A stretch of DNA of 64,000 nt from Pseudomonas parafulva (GTDB lineage Bacteria > Pseudomonadota > Gammaproteobacteria > Pseudomonadales > Pseudomonadaceae), in the NCBI RefSeq assembly GCF_002021815.1, contig NZ_CP019952.1, positions 3,379,001 through 3,443,000 on the forward strand, given 5' to 3'. Positions 8,350 to 17,879 of the stretch are shown piece by piece (positions within the stretch are counted from its first letter, which is position 1; each line of letters opens with the position of its first letter). The notes beneath the pieces are model-generated. The model was not told where the DNA came from. It was given only the letters and a program-made list of their open reading frames with translations, and made no database searches. A program made the translations under genes and the position numbers.

Positions 8350-9639
8350 ATGCGCGATGTACTCAATGCAGGCCTGATCGATTTTCTCAAGGCCTCCCCT
8401 ACTCCCTTCCACGCCACCGCCAGCCTGGCCCTGCGCCTGGAGGCCGCTGGCTACCAGCGCCTGGACGAGCGCGAGAGCTGGTCCGTCGTGTCAGGCGGGC
8501 GCTATTACGTCACCCGTAACGATTCCTCGATCATCGCGATCAAGATGGGCAGGCAGGCACCGCTGCTCAACGGCATCCGCATGGTCGGCGCCCACACCGA
8601 CAGCCCCTGCCTGCGGGTCAAGCCGCAACCGGAACTGCAGCGCCAGGGCTTCTTGCAGCTGGGCGTGGAGGTGTATGGCGGGGCCCTGCTGGCGCCGTGG
8701 TTCGACCGCGACCTGTCGCTGGCGGGCCGGGTCACCTACCGCCGTGACGGCAAGGTGGAAAGCCAGCTTGTCGACTTCAAGCTGCCGATCGCGGTCATCC
8801 CCAACCTGGCCATCCACCTCAACCGTACCGCCAACGATGGCTGGCATATCAACCCGCAGACCGAACTGCCACCGATCCTGGCGCAAGTGGCCGGTGACGA
8901 GCGCATCGACTTTCGCGCCCTGCTGACCGAACAACTGGCGCGCGAGCACCAACTCAACGCCGACGTGGTGCTGGACTACGAGCTGAGCTTCTACGATACC
9001 CAGGACGCCGCGCAGATCGGGCTCAATGGCGACTTCATTGCCGGTGCCCGCCTGGACAACCTGCTGTCGTGCTACGCCGGGCTGCAAGCCCTGCTGGCCG
9101 CCGACAGCGATGAAACCTGCATCCTGGTGTGCAACGACCACGAGGAAGTCGGCAGCAGCTCGGCCTGCGGCGCAGACGGGCCGATGCTCGAGCAGACCTT
9201 GCAGCGCCTGTTGCCCGACGGCGATGCCTACGTGCGCACCATCCAGCGCTCGTTGATGGTTTCGGCCGACAATGCCCATGGCGTGCACCCGAACTATGCC
9301 GACAAGCACGACGGCAACCATGGCCCGAAACTCAACGCAGGGCCGGTGATCAAGGTGAACAACAACCAGCGCTACGCCACCAACAGCGAAACCGCCGGCT
9401 TCTTCCGCCACTTGTGCATGGCCGAGGAAGTACCGGTGCAGAGCTTCGTGGTACGCAGCGACATGGGTTGCGGCTCGACCATCGGGCCCATTGCGGCCAG
9501 CCACCTTGGCGTGCGGACGGTCGACATCGGGCTGCCGACCTTTGCCATGCACTCCATTCGCGAGCTGTGCGGCAGCCATGACCTGGCGCACCTGGTGAAG
9601 GTCCTGACAGCGTTCTACCGCAGTCACGACCTGCCGTGA
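8350..9639 (+). CDS. apeB: M18 family aminopeptidase
   Basis: Cytoplasmic zinc aminopeptidase that removes N-terminal residues, probably acidic ones. It has 429 residues, the normal M18 length. Visible blocks are [14 protein letters not shown] (zinc ligand His), [10 protein letters not shown] (bridging Asp), [12 protein letters not shown] (catalytic Glu pair) and [11 protein letters not shown], then a C-terminal metal ligand in [14 protein letters not shown] before the ATG at 8350 supports the start. It seems to be a single-gene unit. Confidence 0.93.
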   Translation: MRDVLNAGLIDFLKASPTPFHATASLALRLEAAGYQRLDERESWSVVSGGRYYVTRNDSSIIAIKMGRQAPLLNGIRMVGAHTDSPCLRVKPQPELQRQGFLQLGVEVYGGALLAPWFDRDLSLAGRVTYRRDGKVESQLVDFKLPIAVIPNLAIHLNRTANDGWHINPQTELPPILAQVAGDERIDFRALLTEQLAREHQLNADVVLDYELSFYDTQDAAQIGLNGDFIAGARLDNLLSCYAGLQALLAADSDETCILVCNDHEEVGSSSACGADGPMLEQTLQRLLPDGDAYVRTIQRSLMVSADNAHGVHPNYADKHDGNHGPKLNAGPVIKVNNNQRYATNSETAGFFRHLCMAEEVPVQSFVVRSDMGCGSTIGPIAASHLGVRTVDIGLPTFAMHSIRELCGSHDLAHLVKVLTAFYRSHDLP

Positions 9640-9781
9640 GCCACGCAGAGCGCCGCGGTGCTACACACCCGGCGCCAACAGACCGCACTGCTGCACATGG
9701 CCTACACGTTCGCCTCAGGCAGGCCGGGCCGGGGGTTAGCGACTATGCTAATGGCATGTCTCACTGCAAAGGACTGTCGCC

Positions 9782-9949
9782 ATGTCACCCTTCCTGGCCC
9801 TGCTGATCCCCGTCTGCGCATCCCTGCTGCTGCTCACCCTCGGGTTCGGCCTGCGCGAGCGCGATGTTGGCGTGCTGATGATGTGGGCAGGCACCCTGGG
9901 CATCTTCGGCCTGACCTGCTGGAAGATCCTGGAGAAACTGCCGTCATAA
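9782..9949 (+). CDS. 55-residue membrane peptide upstream of the mscS gene
   Basis: A short open frame starting at ATG 9782 with AAGGA about 9 bases upstream and ending TAA at 9949. The product has two hydrophobic segments: residues 4-22, then 31-47 after a charged RERD turn. The ribosome site, tidy codon use and position 44 bases ahead of the channel gene support a real small gene. It could be a channel accessory or an independent two-helix membrane peptide. I do not recognise the family. Confidence 0.65.
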   Translation: MSPFLALLIPVCASLLLLTLGFGLRERDVGVLMMWAGTLGIFGLTCWKILEKLPS

Positions 9950-9993
9950 ACCTCTACACTCGGGCAATCGTTTGACCTGAGGTAGATCTGCCC

Positions 9994-12147
9994 GTGCCTG
10001 CCCTTCTGCGTTACCTGCTTGTCCTGCTGTTGCTGTCCATCGGCCCTGTACACGCAGCAGGCCTGCCCGGCCTTCTCGGTTCCAGTGCTCCCGCCCAGCC
10101 CGAGGCTTCCGAGCCGCTGGGCAAATCCCTGGACGAGGTGATCAAGAGCCTTGAGAACGACCAGCAGCGTGCCAAGCTCCTGGCCGACTTGAAAAAGCTG
10201 CGCGACGCCACGCAGAAGTCACAACCGAGCGTTGAGCAAGGCGTGCTCGGCTTGATCGGTGGCGCCCTGCACGATTTCGAAAAGCAGTTCACCGGCGAGG
10301 CCAACCCGTTCCAGCGCTGGGGCATGGAGATCGACCAGGCCCAGGAGGAACTGGCGGCCTTGATGGTGCCGGTTCACCAATGGCCCGCGATCCTGTTCGG
10401 CTTTGCAGCAGTGATTGCGGTGTGGAGCGTGCTGGCATTCGCCTTCAACTGGGTGGGCCATCGGGTTCGCCTGCGGTTCGGCCTGAGCGAAGAACTGCCC
10501 CAACATCCCCGCACCTGGGACCTGGTCCGCTTCGCCCTGCGCAAGCTGGGCCCGTGGTTGGTTGCGCTGGTGTTCACGGTGTACCTGAGCTTCGTACTGC
10601 CCCCGTCGCTGGGTAAATCGCTGGCCATGGTGCTGGCGTATGCCCTGGTGGTGGGCACCTGCTTCTCGGCCATCTGCGTGATCGCGTTTTCCCTGCTGGA
10701 CGGCCCACACCGCCACCGGGCATTGCACATCCTGCGCCACCGGGCATTCCGGCCCTTGTGGCTGATCGGCAGCTTTGCCGCCTTCGGCGAGGCCATGAGC
10801 GACCCGCGCCTCACCGCTGCGCTGGGCATACACCTGGCCCATGGGGTGGCCACCTTGGCCAACGTCGTCGCCGCGGTGTGCACTGGCCTGTTCATCCTGC
10901 GTTTTCGCCGGCCCATCGCCCACCTGATCCGCAACCAACCCTTGTCGCGCCGCCTGACGCGACGAACCCTGAGCGACACCATCGAGATCCTGGGCAGTTT
11001 CTGGTTCATTCCGGCGCTGATTCTGGTGGCCATCTCCCTGTTCGCCACTTTCGTCTCGGCCGGTGACACCAGCACGGCGCTTCGCCAGTCACTGATGTGC
11101 ACGGTGCTGGTCGTGGTGTGCATGGTGCTCAATGGCCTGGTGCGCCGCCACGCCGCCAACCCCAAGCGCGCCGGCAAACGCCATGCGGTGTATGCCGAGC
11201 GGCTGCGCAACTTTGGCTACTTGCTGGTGCACCTGTTCATCTGGCTGGTGTTCATCGAACTGGGTCTTCGAGTCTGGGGACTGTCGATGATCAGCTTCGC
11301 CGAAGGCGACGGGCATGACATCAGCCTGCGCCTGATGGGCCTGGCAGGCACGCTGATCGTCGCCTGGCTGGTATGGATCCTGGCCGACACGGCGGTACAC
11401 CATGCGCTGGTCCGCTCGCGCCGCGGCATGGCCAACGCCCGGGCGCAGACCATGATGCCGTTGATCCGCAACGTGATGTTCGTGTTCATCTTCATCATCG
11501 CGGTGATCGTGGCCCTGGCCAACATGGGCATGAACGTGACGCCGCTGCTGGCCGGTGCCGGTGTCATCGGCCTGGCGATCGGCTTCGGTGCCCAGTCACT
11601 GGTGGCCGACCTGATCACCGGGCTGTTCATCATCATCGAGGACTCCCTGGCCATCGACGACTATGTGGATGTCGGCGGCCACCTGGGTACGGTGGAAGGC
11701 CTGACTATCCGCACCGTGCGCCTGCGGGACATCGATGGCATCGTGCACACCATTCCATTCAGCGAAATCAAAAGCATCAAGAACTACTCCCGCGAATTCG
11801 GCTACGCGATCTTCCGCGTGGCGATCCCCTACAACATGAACATCGACCAGGCGATCACGCTGGTGCGCGAGGTCGGTCAGAAGCTGCGCAGCGATCCGCT
11901 GATGCGGCGCAATATCTGGTCGCCACTGGAACTGCAAGGGGTGGAGAGCTTCGAGTCGGGGTCAGCAGTGTTGCGCGCCCGCTTCAAGACGGCGCCGATC
12001 AAGCAGTGGGAAGTGTCGCGGGCTTTCAACCTGGCACTCAAGCGCCAGCTCGACGAAGCCGGCCTGGACCTGGCAACGCCCAGGCTGTCGGTGCAAGTGG
12101 TAACGGCCGGCGCAGGCGCCCTGACACAAGCCGAGGCGTCCAGTTGA
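9994..12147 (+). CDS. Large MscS-family mechanosensitive ion channel
   Basis: Inner-membrane channel that releases solutes on hypo-osmotic shock. It has 717 residues, much longer than MscS (286). A signal peptide (about 1-22) and a periplasmic, charged, possibly coiled-coil region (about 30-110) precede about ten membrane helices. Then come the pore-lining TM3 (ALANMGMNVTPLLAGAGVIGLAIGFGAQSLV) and the MscS beta and C-terminal domains, including the conserved GTVEGLTIRTVRLRDIDG block. The start is GTG at 9994, with GAGGTAG upstream. It belongs to the extended YbiO/YjeP-like class; which one is not resolved. Confidence 0.9.
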   Translation: MPALLRYLLVLLLLSIGPVHAAGLPGLLGSSAPAQPEASEPLGKSLDEVIKSLENDQQRAKLLADLKKLRDATQKSQPSVEQGVLGLIGGALHDFEKQFTGEANPFQRWGMEIDQAQEELAALMVPVHQWPAILFGFAAVIAVWSVLAFAFNWVGHRVRLRFGLSEELPQHPRTWDLVRFALRKLGPWLVALVFTVYLSFVLPPSLGKSLAMVLAYALVVGTCFSAICVIAFSLLDGPHRHRALHILRHRAFRPLWLIGSFAAFGEAMSDPRLTAALGIHLAHGVATLANVVAAVCTGLFILRFRRPIAHLIRNQPLSRRLTRRTLSDTIEILGSFWFIPALILVAISLFATFVSAGDTSTALRQSLMCTVLVVVCMVLNGLVRRHAANPKRAGKRHAVYAERLRNFGYLLVHLFIWLVFIELGLRVWGLSMISFAEGDGHDISLRLMGLAGTLIVAWLVWILADTAVHHALVRSRRGMANARAQTMMPLIRNVMFVFIFIIAVIVALANMGMNVTPLLAGAGVIGLAIGFGAQSLVADLITGLFIIIEDSLAIDDYVDVGGHLGTVEGLTIRTVRLRDIDGIVHTIPFSEIKSIKNYSREFGYAIFRVAIPYNMNIDQAITLVREVGQKLRSDPLMRRNIWSPLELQGVESFESGSAVLRARFKTAPIKQWEVSRAFNLALKRQLDEAGLDLATPRLSVQVVTAGAGALTQAEASS

Positions 12148-12154
12148 AGTCGAT

Positions 12155-12173
12155 TGGCCACGGATCGTGGCCA
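12155..12173. terminator. Hairpin between convergent mscS-type and gntR genes
   Basis: TGGCCACG and CGTGGCCA form a perfect 8-bp stem around GAT in the 54-base convergent gap. There is no T tract, so rho-independent function is uncertain. Confidence 0.4.
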
Positions 12174-12201
12174 CGCCGGCGCCCCCCGGGAGGCCGCCCG
12201 G

Positions 12202-12915
12202 CTAGCCTGCCTGTGCCCTGATACAAATGGCGTCATGGCGCCAGTATTCCAGGTCGCAGTCGATCAGCTGCCCATGCTGGTCGCTGTTGACCCGGGTGAT
12301 CTGCAGCCCCGGGCTGCCCGCTGACACCCTCAACGCTCCGGCCGCCTGCACGGGCAATGCGGTGGGCAAGATCTCGAAGCACACCTGCCCGTAGTGCAGA
12401 CCGTATTGGCGCTCATAGATTTCAGTCAATGACTGCGCCAGGTCGTGTTCGAGGATGGCCGGGAAGTAACGCGGATTGAGGTAGTGCTCGGCGTACAGCA
12501 CCGCCCTGCCGTCGATACGCCTGAGCCTACAGATGCACACCACACTGGACAACGCCGGCAGCTGCAGCCGCGCGCAGATGGCCGCCGAAGCCGGCTGCAG
12601 CCGAGCCGACAGCAGCTCGGTACTGGCAGCCCGACCCTGCTCACGCACCATTGCATGGAAGTGGCTGCGCGCGATGAGGTCATAGCTCAAGCGCTCGGGG
12701 GCGACGAACCAGCCCCGCCGCTCTTCGCGATAGATCAAGCCCCTTGCCTCCAACTGCACCAACGCCTCGCGCAGGGTGATACGCGTGGTGGCGAAGAGTT
12801 CGCTGAGCCGGCGCTCGGCGGGCAGCTTGCCGCCCGGCGCCAACAGGCCGTGCTCGATCTGCTCCTCAAGGGCGTTACAAATGGCTGTTACCGCGCGCGG
12901 TGGCATTGGCTGCAT
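12202..12915 (-). CDS. GntR-family regulator with UTRA domain (HutC/PhnF type)
   Basis: Predicted local repressor of the divergent ABC transporter operon. The N-terminal winged helix (about residues 5-75) has the GKLPAERRLSELFATTRITLREAL signature. The UTRA ligand-binding domain (about 95-235) includes the ending DLEYWRHDAI. The start is ATG 12915; the TTG at 12918 is less likely. A palindrome TGGACTAGGCCA lies 16 bases upstream of its start codon and a related one lies near the divergent operon, consistent with autoregulation. PhnF-like regulators of this class control phosphonate genes; that link is inference. Confidence 0.9.
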   Translation of the reverse strand: MQPMPPRAVTAICNALEEQIEHGLLAPGGKLPAERRLSELFATTRITLREALVQLEARGLIYREERRGWFVAPERLSYDLIARSHFHAMVREQGRAASTELLSARLQPASAAICARLQLPALSSVVCICRLRRIDGRAVLYAEHYLNPRYFPAILEHDLAQSLTEIYERQYGLHYGQVCFEILPTALPVQAAGALRVSAGSPGLQITRVNSDQHGQLIDCDLEYWRHDAICIRAQAG

Positions 12916-12930
12916 CAAAGGTTACCTATC

Positions 12931-12942
12931 TGGACTAGGCCA
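12931..12942. promoter_or_regulatory. Candidate GntR operator 1 (PhnF-like palindrome)
   Basis: TGGACTAGGCCA is close to the TGG-TCTAGA-CCA type palindrome bound by PhnF-like GntR regulators. It sits 16 bases from the regulator start codon, in position for autorepression. Confidence 0.5.
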
Positions 12943-13076
12943 GCCCCACGACAGGGCACCGGGCACTGGGTGCAAGCCTAGGCAGGGCTGATGAACATCC
13001 CGTGACAAGCCTGCCCGGCTAGTGCTGCCAGAAACGGGCCAGGCCTTGTGAGGCCCGGCTCCCAGGTGGTCTACGC

Positions 13077-13088
13077 TGTACTGCCAGA
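13077..13088. promoter_or_regulatory. Weak candidate GntR half site
   Basis: TGGTCTACGCTG matches the left half TGGTCTA of the same palindrome but has a degenerate right half. It lies midway between the divergent genes. Confidence 0.25.
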
Positions 13089-13163
13089 AGCCGCGATCAG
13101 GCAGCAGGACCTGGGGCTACATCAAATTGTCACGCTACCGGCCTACCTTGGCTCAAGGTTTGC

Positions 13164-13175
13164 TGACCTAGACCA
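13164..13175. promoter_or_regulatory. Candidate GntR operator 2 (PhnF-like palindrome)
   Basis: TGACCTAGACCA is the same palindrome type as the site at 12931, differing mainly in one outer base. It lies 65 bases upstream of the binding-protein start codon, a plausible position to control the transporter operon. Confidence 0.5.
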
Positions 13176-13240
13176 AGGCTGCAGACAACGGCTTCATACA
13201 TAACAGCGTTCGGTCGATGCACCCACCCAAGGAGCTACGG

Positions 13241-14302
13241 ATGAAAAAGTTGTTCATGGCGTCACTGCTCGGTTCGGCAATCGCGTTCTGCACGTCGGCC
13301 ATGGCCGCCGATGACCTCAAGGCACTGGAGGATGCCGCCCGCAAGGAAGGCACGGTCAATAGCGTGGGCATGCCCGATGCCTGGGCCAACTGGAAGGACA
13401 CCTGGCAGGACCTGGCCAGCAAATACGGGCTCAAGCACAGCGACACCGACATGAGTTCGGCCCAGGAAATCGCCAAGTTCGAGGCGGAAAAAGACAATGC
13501 CAGTGCCGACATCGGCGACGTGGGCGCAGCGTTCGGGCCCATTGCCATTGCCAAGGGCGTAAGCCAGCCGTACAAGCCAAGCACCTGGGACCAGGTGCCA
13601 GCGTGGGCCAAGGACAAGGATGGCCATTGGGCGCTGGCCTACACCGGCACCATCGCGTTCATCATCAACAAGGACCTGGTCAAGGAATCAGAACGGCCCA
13701 AGACCTGGCACGACCTGGAACGCGGCAAGTACAAGGTGGCCATCGGTGATGTCGGCACCGCCGCCCAGGCCGCCAACGGCGTGCTGGCCGCCGCCATCGC
13801 TTACAAGGGCGATGAGAGCAACGTGGCCCCAGGCCTGCAACTGTTCACCAAACTGGCCCAGCAAAAACGCCTGTCCCTGGCCAACCCGACCATCCAGACC
13901 CTGGAAAAGGGCGAGGTGGAAGTGGGCGTGGTCTGGGACTTCAATGGCTTGAGCTACCGCGATCAGATCGACCCCAAGCGCTTTGAAGTGCTGATCCCAT
14001 CGGACGGCTCAATCACCTCGGGCTACACCACCATCATCAACAAGTACGCCAAGCACCCCAATGCAGCGAAACTGACGCGTGAATACATCTTCAGCGATGC
14101 CGGGCAGATCAACCTGGCCAAGGGGCACGCACGCCCGATTCGCGCCGAGCACCTGAAGCTGCCGGAGGATGTGCAGGCCAAATTGCTGCCCAACGAGCAA
14201 TACGCGCCTGCGCAACCGATCAAGAATGCCGAAGTGTGGGAAGCGACCTCCAAGAAGCTGCCGCAGTTGTGGCAAGAACAGGTAATCATCGAAATGGAAT
14301 GA
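13241..14302 (+). CDS. ABC transporter periplasmic substrate-binding protein
   Basis: Periplasmic solute-binding protein that delivers substrate to the two permeases downstream. A signal peptide covers residues 1-23 with an AMA-A cleavage site. The mature part is an extracellular solute-binding domain of the iron/polyamine/2-aminoethylphosphonate type, with GDVGTAAQAANG and VGVVWDFNG blocks. AAGGAG six bases before ATG 13241 decides the start over the in-frame start at 13217. It is first in an apparent seven-kilobase-scale operon (through 18533). Substrate class is inferred from the neighbouring phosphohydrolases and PhnF-like operator: probably a phosphonate or phosphate ester. Confidence 0.85.
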   Translation: MKKLFMASLLGSAIAFCTSAMAADDLKALEDAARKEGTVNSVGMPDAWANWKDTWQDLASKYGLKHSDTDMSSAQEIAKFEAEKDNASADIGDVGAAFGPIAIAKGVSQPYKPSTWDQVPAWAKDKDGHWALAYTGTIAFIINKDLVKESERPKTWHDLERGKYKVAIGDVGTAAQAANGVLAAAIAYKGDESNVAPGLQLFTKLAQQKRLSLANPTIQTLEKGEVEVGVVWDFNGLSYRDQIDPKRFEVLIPSDGSITSGYTTIINKYAKHPNAAKLTREYIFSDAGQINLAKGHARPIRAEHLKLPEDVQAKLLPNEQYAPAQPIKNAEVWEATSKKLPQLWQEQVIIEME

Positions 14303-14449
14303 AGCAGGCAAACTGGCCTGCCAACTGCCATGCGGGTCGTCCTGCCTGCGTGGCAGCCCTAGCGAGCCGGCGTCGCGCCAGCAGTAACCCCCTGGCGCGG
14401 CGCCGCGCACTGCAGGCGCCCTCTCCCCGATGTTTTTGCGGAGTCATCA

Positions 14450-15256
14450 ATGAGCCACAACGTCATCCTGGTGCTGTTGGACGGGCTGAACTATCAGGTT
14501 GCCCACCACGCCATGGGCCATTTGCACGCCTATGTCGAGGCTGACCGCGCCGCGCTTTACTGCATGGAGTGCGAACTGCCATCGCTGTCCCGCCCGCTGT
14601 ACGAGTGCATTCTCACAGGTGTTCCCCCTATCGACAGCGGCATCGTGCATAACAACGTCAACCGGCTTTCCAACCAGCGCAGCGTGTTCCACTACGCCCG
14701 CGAGGCCAACCTGGGCACGGCAGCCGCGGCCTATCACTGGATGAGCGAGCTGTACAACCGCTCGCCTTTCGACCCCCAGCGTGACCGGCATACCCACGCC
14801 CCCAAGTTGCCCATCCAGCATGGGTTGTTCTACTGGGACGATCGCTACCCCGATTCACACCTGCTGGCCGACGGCGAATACCTGCGCCGGCGTCATGCGC
14901 CCAATTTTCTGCTGGTGCACCCGATGAGCATCGACGATGTGGGCCACCACCATGGGCTGGACAGCAGCCAATACCGCAACGCTGCCCGCAGCGCAGACAT
15001 CCTGCTGGCCGACTATCTGCCCAAGTGGCTCGACGAGGGCTACCAGGTGCTGGTGACCGCCGACCATGGCATGAACAACGACCGCTCGCACAACGGCCTG
15101 CTGGCCGAAGAGCGCGAAGTGCCCTTGTTCGTGTTCGGCGCAGCCTTCAGCCTCGACCCTTCGGCCAAGCCGCTGCAGACCGACCTGTGCGGGACCATCT
15201 GCGAGTTGCTCGGCGCCGCTCACGACAAATCGGTCTGCCGGGAGTTGCTCAAATGA
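14450..15256 (+). CDS. Cytoplasmic alkaline-phosphatase-superfamily hydrolase (phosphodiesterase/pyrophosphatase-like)
   Basis: Predicted metal-dependent phosphohydrolase acting on the imported compound. It has no signal peptide, so it works inside the cell. Superfamily metal ligands are visible: D11 in LLDGLN, a nucleophile Ser/Thr region in LPSLSRPLYECILTG, D-x3-HHHG (SIDDVGHHHG) near residue 165, and the ADHGMN block near 205. It has 268 residues, compact compared with secreted nucleotide pyrophosphatases. Its stop overlaps the permease start (ATGA), which ties it to the transporter. Phosphonoacetate-hydrolase-like activity is possible; the substrate is unknown. Confidence 0.8.
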   Translation: MSHNVILVLLDGLNYQVAHHAMGHLHAYVEADRAALYCMECELPSLSRPLYECILTGVPPIDSGIVHNNVNRLSNQRSVFHYAREANLGTAAAAYHWMSELYNRSPFDPQRDRHTHAPKLPIQHGLFYWDDRYPDSHLLADGEYLRRRHAPNFLLVHPMSIDDVGHHHGLDSSQYRNAARSADILLADYLPKWLDEGYQVLVTADHGMNNDRSHNGLLAEEREVPLFVFGAAFSLDPSAKPLQTDLCGTICELLGAAHDKSVCRELLK

Positions 15257-16092
15257 GCCAGTCGCCCCGTGGTCGGTACCTGGCATTGTTGTGCCTGGTG
15301 CCCTTCGCTGTCGTTTTCGTGGTCTTCCAGATTGCCCCGCTGGCCTGGGTGGCGCTGAGCAGCCTGCAGTCGGAGGCAGGTTGGGGCATGGACAATTTCA
15401 GCAAGGTGTTCGCCTCCAAGTTCTACCTGCAAGCCCTGCAACGCAGCCTGGAGATCAGCTTCTGGTCCAGCCTGTTCGGCATCATCATCGCGACCCTGGG
15501 CGCCTATTCGCTACGTCAGGTGGACTCACGGCTGCGCGACTTCGTCAGCGCCTTTGCCAACATGACCAGCAATTTTGCCGGCGTGCCGCTGGCGTTCGCG
15601 TTCATCATCCTGCTCGGTTTCAACGGCGCATTGACCCTGTTGCTCAAGCAGATGGGCCTGCTGGAAGACTTCAGCATCTACTCCAAGAGCGGGCTGATCC
15701 TGGTTTACACCTATTTCCAGATCCCACTGGGTGTCCTGCTGCTGTACCCGGCCTTCGACGCGCTGCGCGAAGACTGGCGCGAGTCGGCTGCGCTGCTAGG
15801 TGCTAACCACTGGCAGTTCTGGCGGCACATCGGGCTGCCGGTGCTAGCCCCGGCGCTGCTGGGCACCTTCGTCATCCTGCTGGCCAACGCCCTGGGCGCC
15901 TATGCCACGGTCTATGCCCTGACCACCGGCAACTTCAACGTACTGCCCATTCGCATCGCGGGCCTGGTGGCCGGCGACATCAGCCTCGATCCGAACCTTG
16001 CCAGTGCCCTGGCGATGGTGCTGGTAGGGCTGATGACAGTGGTCACCGTGGTGCATCAATGGTTGTTGAAAAGGAGCTACCATGCGCGCTGA
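15253..16092 (+). CDS. ABC transporter permease 1 (BPD type)
   Basis: First inner-membrane permease of the importer. It has 279 residues with about six helices and the EAA-type cytoplasmic loop (DWRESAALLGANHWQFWRHIGLPVLAPALLG, about residues 178-208) that contacts the ATPase. The start ATG 15253 overlaps the previous stop by four bases. It overlaps permease 2 by 11 bases, so the four transport genes are translationally coupled. Confidence 0.92.
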   Translation: MSQSPRGRYLALLCLVPFAVVFVVFQIAPLAWVALSSLQSEAGWGMDNFSKVFASKFYLQALQRSLEISFWSSLFGIIIATLGAYSLRQVDSRLRDFVSAFANMTSNFAGVPLAFAFIILLGFNGALTLLLKQMGLLEDFSIYSKSGLILVYTYFQIPLGVLLLYPAFDALREDWRESAALLGANHWQFWRHIGLPVLAPALLGTFVILLANALGAYATVYALTTGNFNVLPIRIAGLVAGDISLDPNLASALAMVLVGLMTVVTVVHQWLLKRSYHAR

Positions 16093-16876
16093 TTCCCGTA
16101 GCGGCGGCTGGTACCACCGCGCCGTGGTCTACCTGCTGTTTCTCATTCTGCTGATGCCACTGGCCGGCACCCTGCTCTACTCCCTGGCCACCAGTTGGTC
16201 GGCCACTCTACTACCCAGCGGCCTGACCCTGAAGTGGTACGTGGCGTTGTGGAGCGAGCCGCGCTTTCTGGCAGCGTTCGGCCAGTCGTTGCTGGTGTGC
16301 GTTGGTGCGTTGCTGCTATCGGTGGTGCTGATCCTGCCGCTGCTGTTCGTGGTGCATTATCACTTCCCCCGGCTCGACGCGTTGATGAATGTCCTGATCC
16401 TGCTGCCGTTTGCCGTGCCACCTGTGGTGTCGTCGGTGGGGTTGCTGCAACTGTATGGCAGTGGGCCGATGGCCATGGTGGGGACACCGTGGATCCTGAT
16501 CGGCTGCTACTTCACCATTGCCCTGCCCTTCATGTACCGGGCCATCACCAACAACCTGCAGGCCATCAACCTGTGCGACCTGATGGACGCGGCGCAATTG
16601 CTGGGCGCCAGCACCTGGCAGGCGGCTTTGCTGGTGGTACTCCCCAACCTGCGCAAAGGCCTGATGGTGGCCCTGTTGCTGTCGTTCTCGTTCCTGTTCG
16701 GGGAGTTCGTGTTCGCCAACCTGCTGGTGGGCACGCGCTACGAAACCCTGCAGGTCTACCTCAACAACATGCGCAACAGCAGCGGCCACTTCAACAGTGC
16801 GCTGGTGATTTCCTATTTCGCCTTCGTGCTGATTTTGACGTGGGTCGCCAATCGCCTGAACAAGGACAAGACCTGA
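16082..16876 (+). CDS. ABC transporter permease 2 (BPD type)
   Basis: Second inner-membrane permease, 264 residues with about six helices and an EAA loop (DLMDAAQLLGASTWQAALLVVLPNLRKGL, about residues 160-190). Preceded by AAGGAGC. It ends one base before the ATPase gene. Resembles the PotC/PhnV-type permeases of polyamine and 2-aminoethylphosphonate importers. Confidence 0.92.
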   Translation: MRADSRSGGWYHRAVVYLLFLILLMPLAGTLLYSLATSWSATLLPSGLTLKWYVALWSEPRFLAAFGQSLLVCVGALLLSVVLILPLLFVVHYHFPRLDALMNVLILLPFAVPPVVSSVGLLQLYGSGPMAMVGTPWILIGCYFTIALPFMYRAITNNLQAINLCDLMDAAQLLGASTWQAALLVVLPNLRKGLMVALLLSFSFLFGEFVFANLLVGTRYETLQVYLNNMRNSSGHFNSALVISYFAFVLILTWVANRLNKDKT

Positions 16877-16877
16877 G

Positions 16878-17867
16878 ATGAGCTACGTCAGCGTACGCAA
16901 CCTGCAAAAAAGCTACGCCGGTAGCCCGGTATTCAGCCAGATCGACTGCCAGATCGAACGGGGCGAGTTCATCACCCTGCTCGGCCCTTCAGGGTGCGGC
17001 AAGTCCACGCTGCTGCGCTGCATCGCCGGGCTCACGCCGGTCGACAGCGGGCAGATCCTGCTCGACGGCATTGACATCGTGCCGCAGAGCCCGCAAAAGC
17101 GTGGCATCGGTATGGTGTTCCAGAGTTATGCGCTGTTTCCCAACATGACGGTGGAGCAGAACGTTGCCTTCGGGCTGCGCATGCAGAAGGTCAGGGGTGA
17201 TGAGAGCCAGACAAGGGTGCGAGAGGCATTGCAGCTGGTGGAATTGAATGACTTCGCCGCACGTTACCCTCATCAGTTGTCTGGCGGGCAATGCCAGCGC
17301 GTCGCCCTGGCCCGCTCCCTGGTCACCCGGCCCCGACTGCTGTTGCTCGATGAGCCGCTTTCGGCACTCGATGCGCGCATTCGCAAACACCTGCGTGAGC
17401 AGATTCGCGCCATCCAGAGGGAACTGGGCTTGACCACGATCTTCGTTACCCATGACCAGGAAGAAGCCTTGACGCTGTCGGACCGCATCTTCCTGATGAA
17501 TCAGGGCCGTATCGTGCAAAGCGGCGATGCAGAGACCCTCTACACGGCCCCGGTGGACCTGTTTGCCGCCGGCTTCATCGGCAATTACAACCTCCTCGAT
17601 GCCGACAGTGCCAGCCGCCTGTTGCAGCGCCCTGTCTCCGGGCGTCTGGCCATACGCCCCGAATCCATCACGCTGGGCCTGCACGGCGAACTCGACGCCC
17701 AGGTGCGCAGTCACAGCCTGCTGGGCAACGTGATACGTTATCGGGTGCAGGTGCGTGAGGTAGAGCTGGTGGTGGATGTGCTCAACCGCTCGCCGGCCGA
17801 CCTGCATGCCGATGGGCAGCGGGTCAGCGTGTCGATAGACCCCAGTGCGCTACGGGAAGTGGCTTAA
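16878..17867 (+). CDS. ABC transporter ATP-binding protein
   Basis: Energises the importer. It has 329 residues: Walker A GPSGCGKST (about 36-44), Q-loop VFQSYALFP, signature LSGGQCQRVALARSL, Walker B LLLLDEPLSALD, and the switch histidine in VTHDQEEAL. The C-terminal TOBE-like region (about 255-329) may take part in regulation. The signature has LSGGQCQ, where C replaces a more common Q; this is tolerated in the family. The HAD phosphatase gene follows 12 bases later. Confidence 0.95.
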   Translation: MSYVSVRNLQKSYAGSPVFSQIDCQIERGEFITLLGPSGCGKSTLLRCIAGLTPVDSGQILLDGIDIVPQSPQKRGIGMVFQSYALFPNMTVEQNVAFGLRMQKVRGDESQTRVREALQLVELNDFAARYPHQLSGGQCQRVALARSLVTRPRLLLLDEPLSALDARIRKHLREQIRAIQRELGLTTIFVTHDQEEALTLSDRIFLMNQGRIVQSGDAETLYTAPVDLFAAGFIGNYNLLDADSASRLLQRPVSGRLAIRPESITLGLHGELDAQVRSHSLLGNVIRYRVQVREVELVVDVLNRSPADLHADGQRVSVSIDPSALREVA

Positions 17868-17879
17868 GGAGATGCATGT

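Noticed and set aside
14450-15256. Secreted alkaline phosphatase role for the ALP-superfamily gene
   Set aside because: It has no signal peptide or membrane anchor, so a periplasmic scavenging role does not fit.
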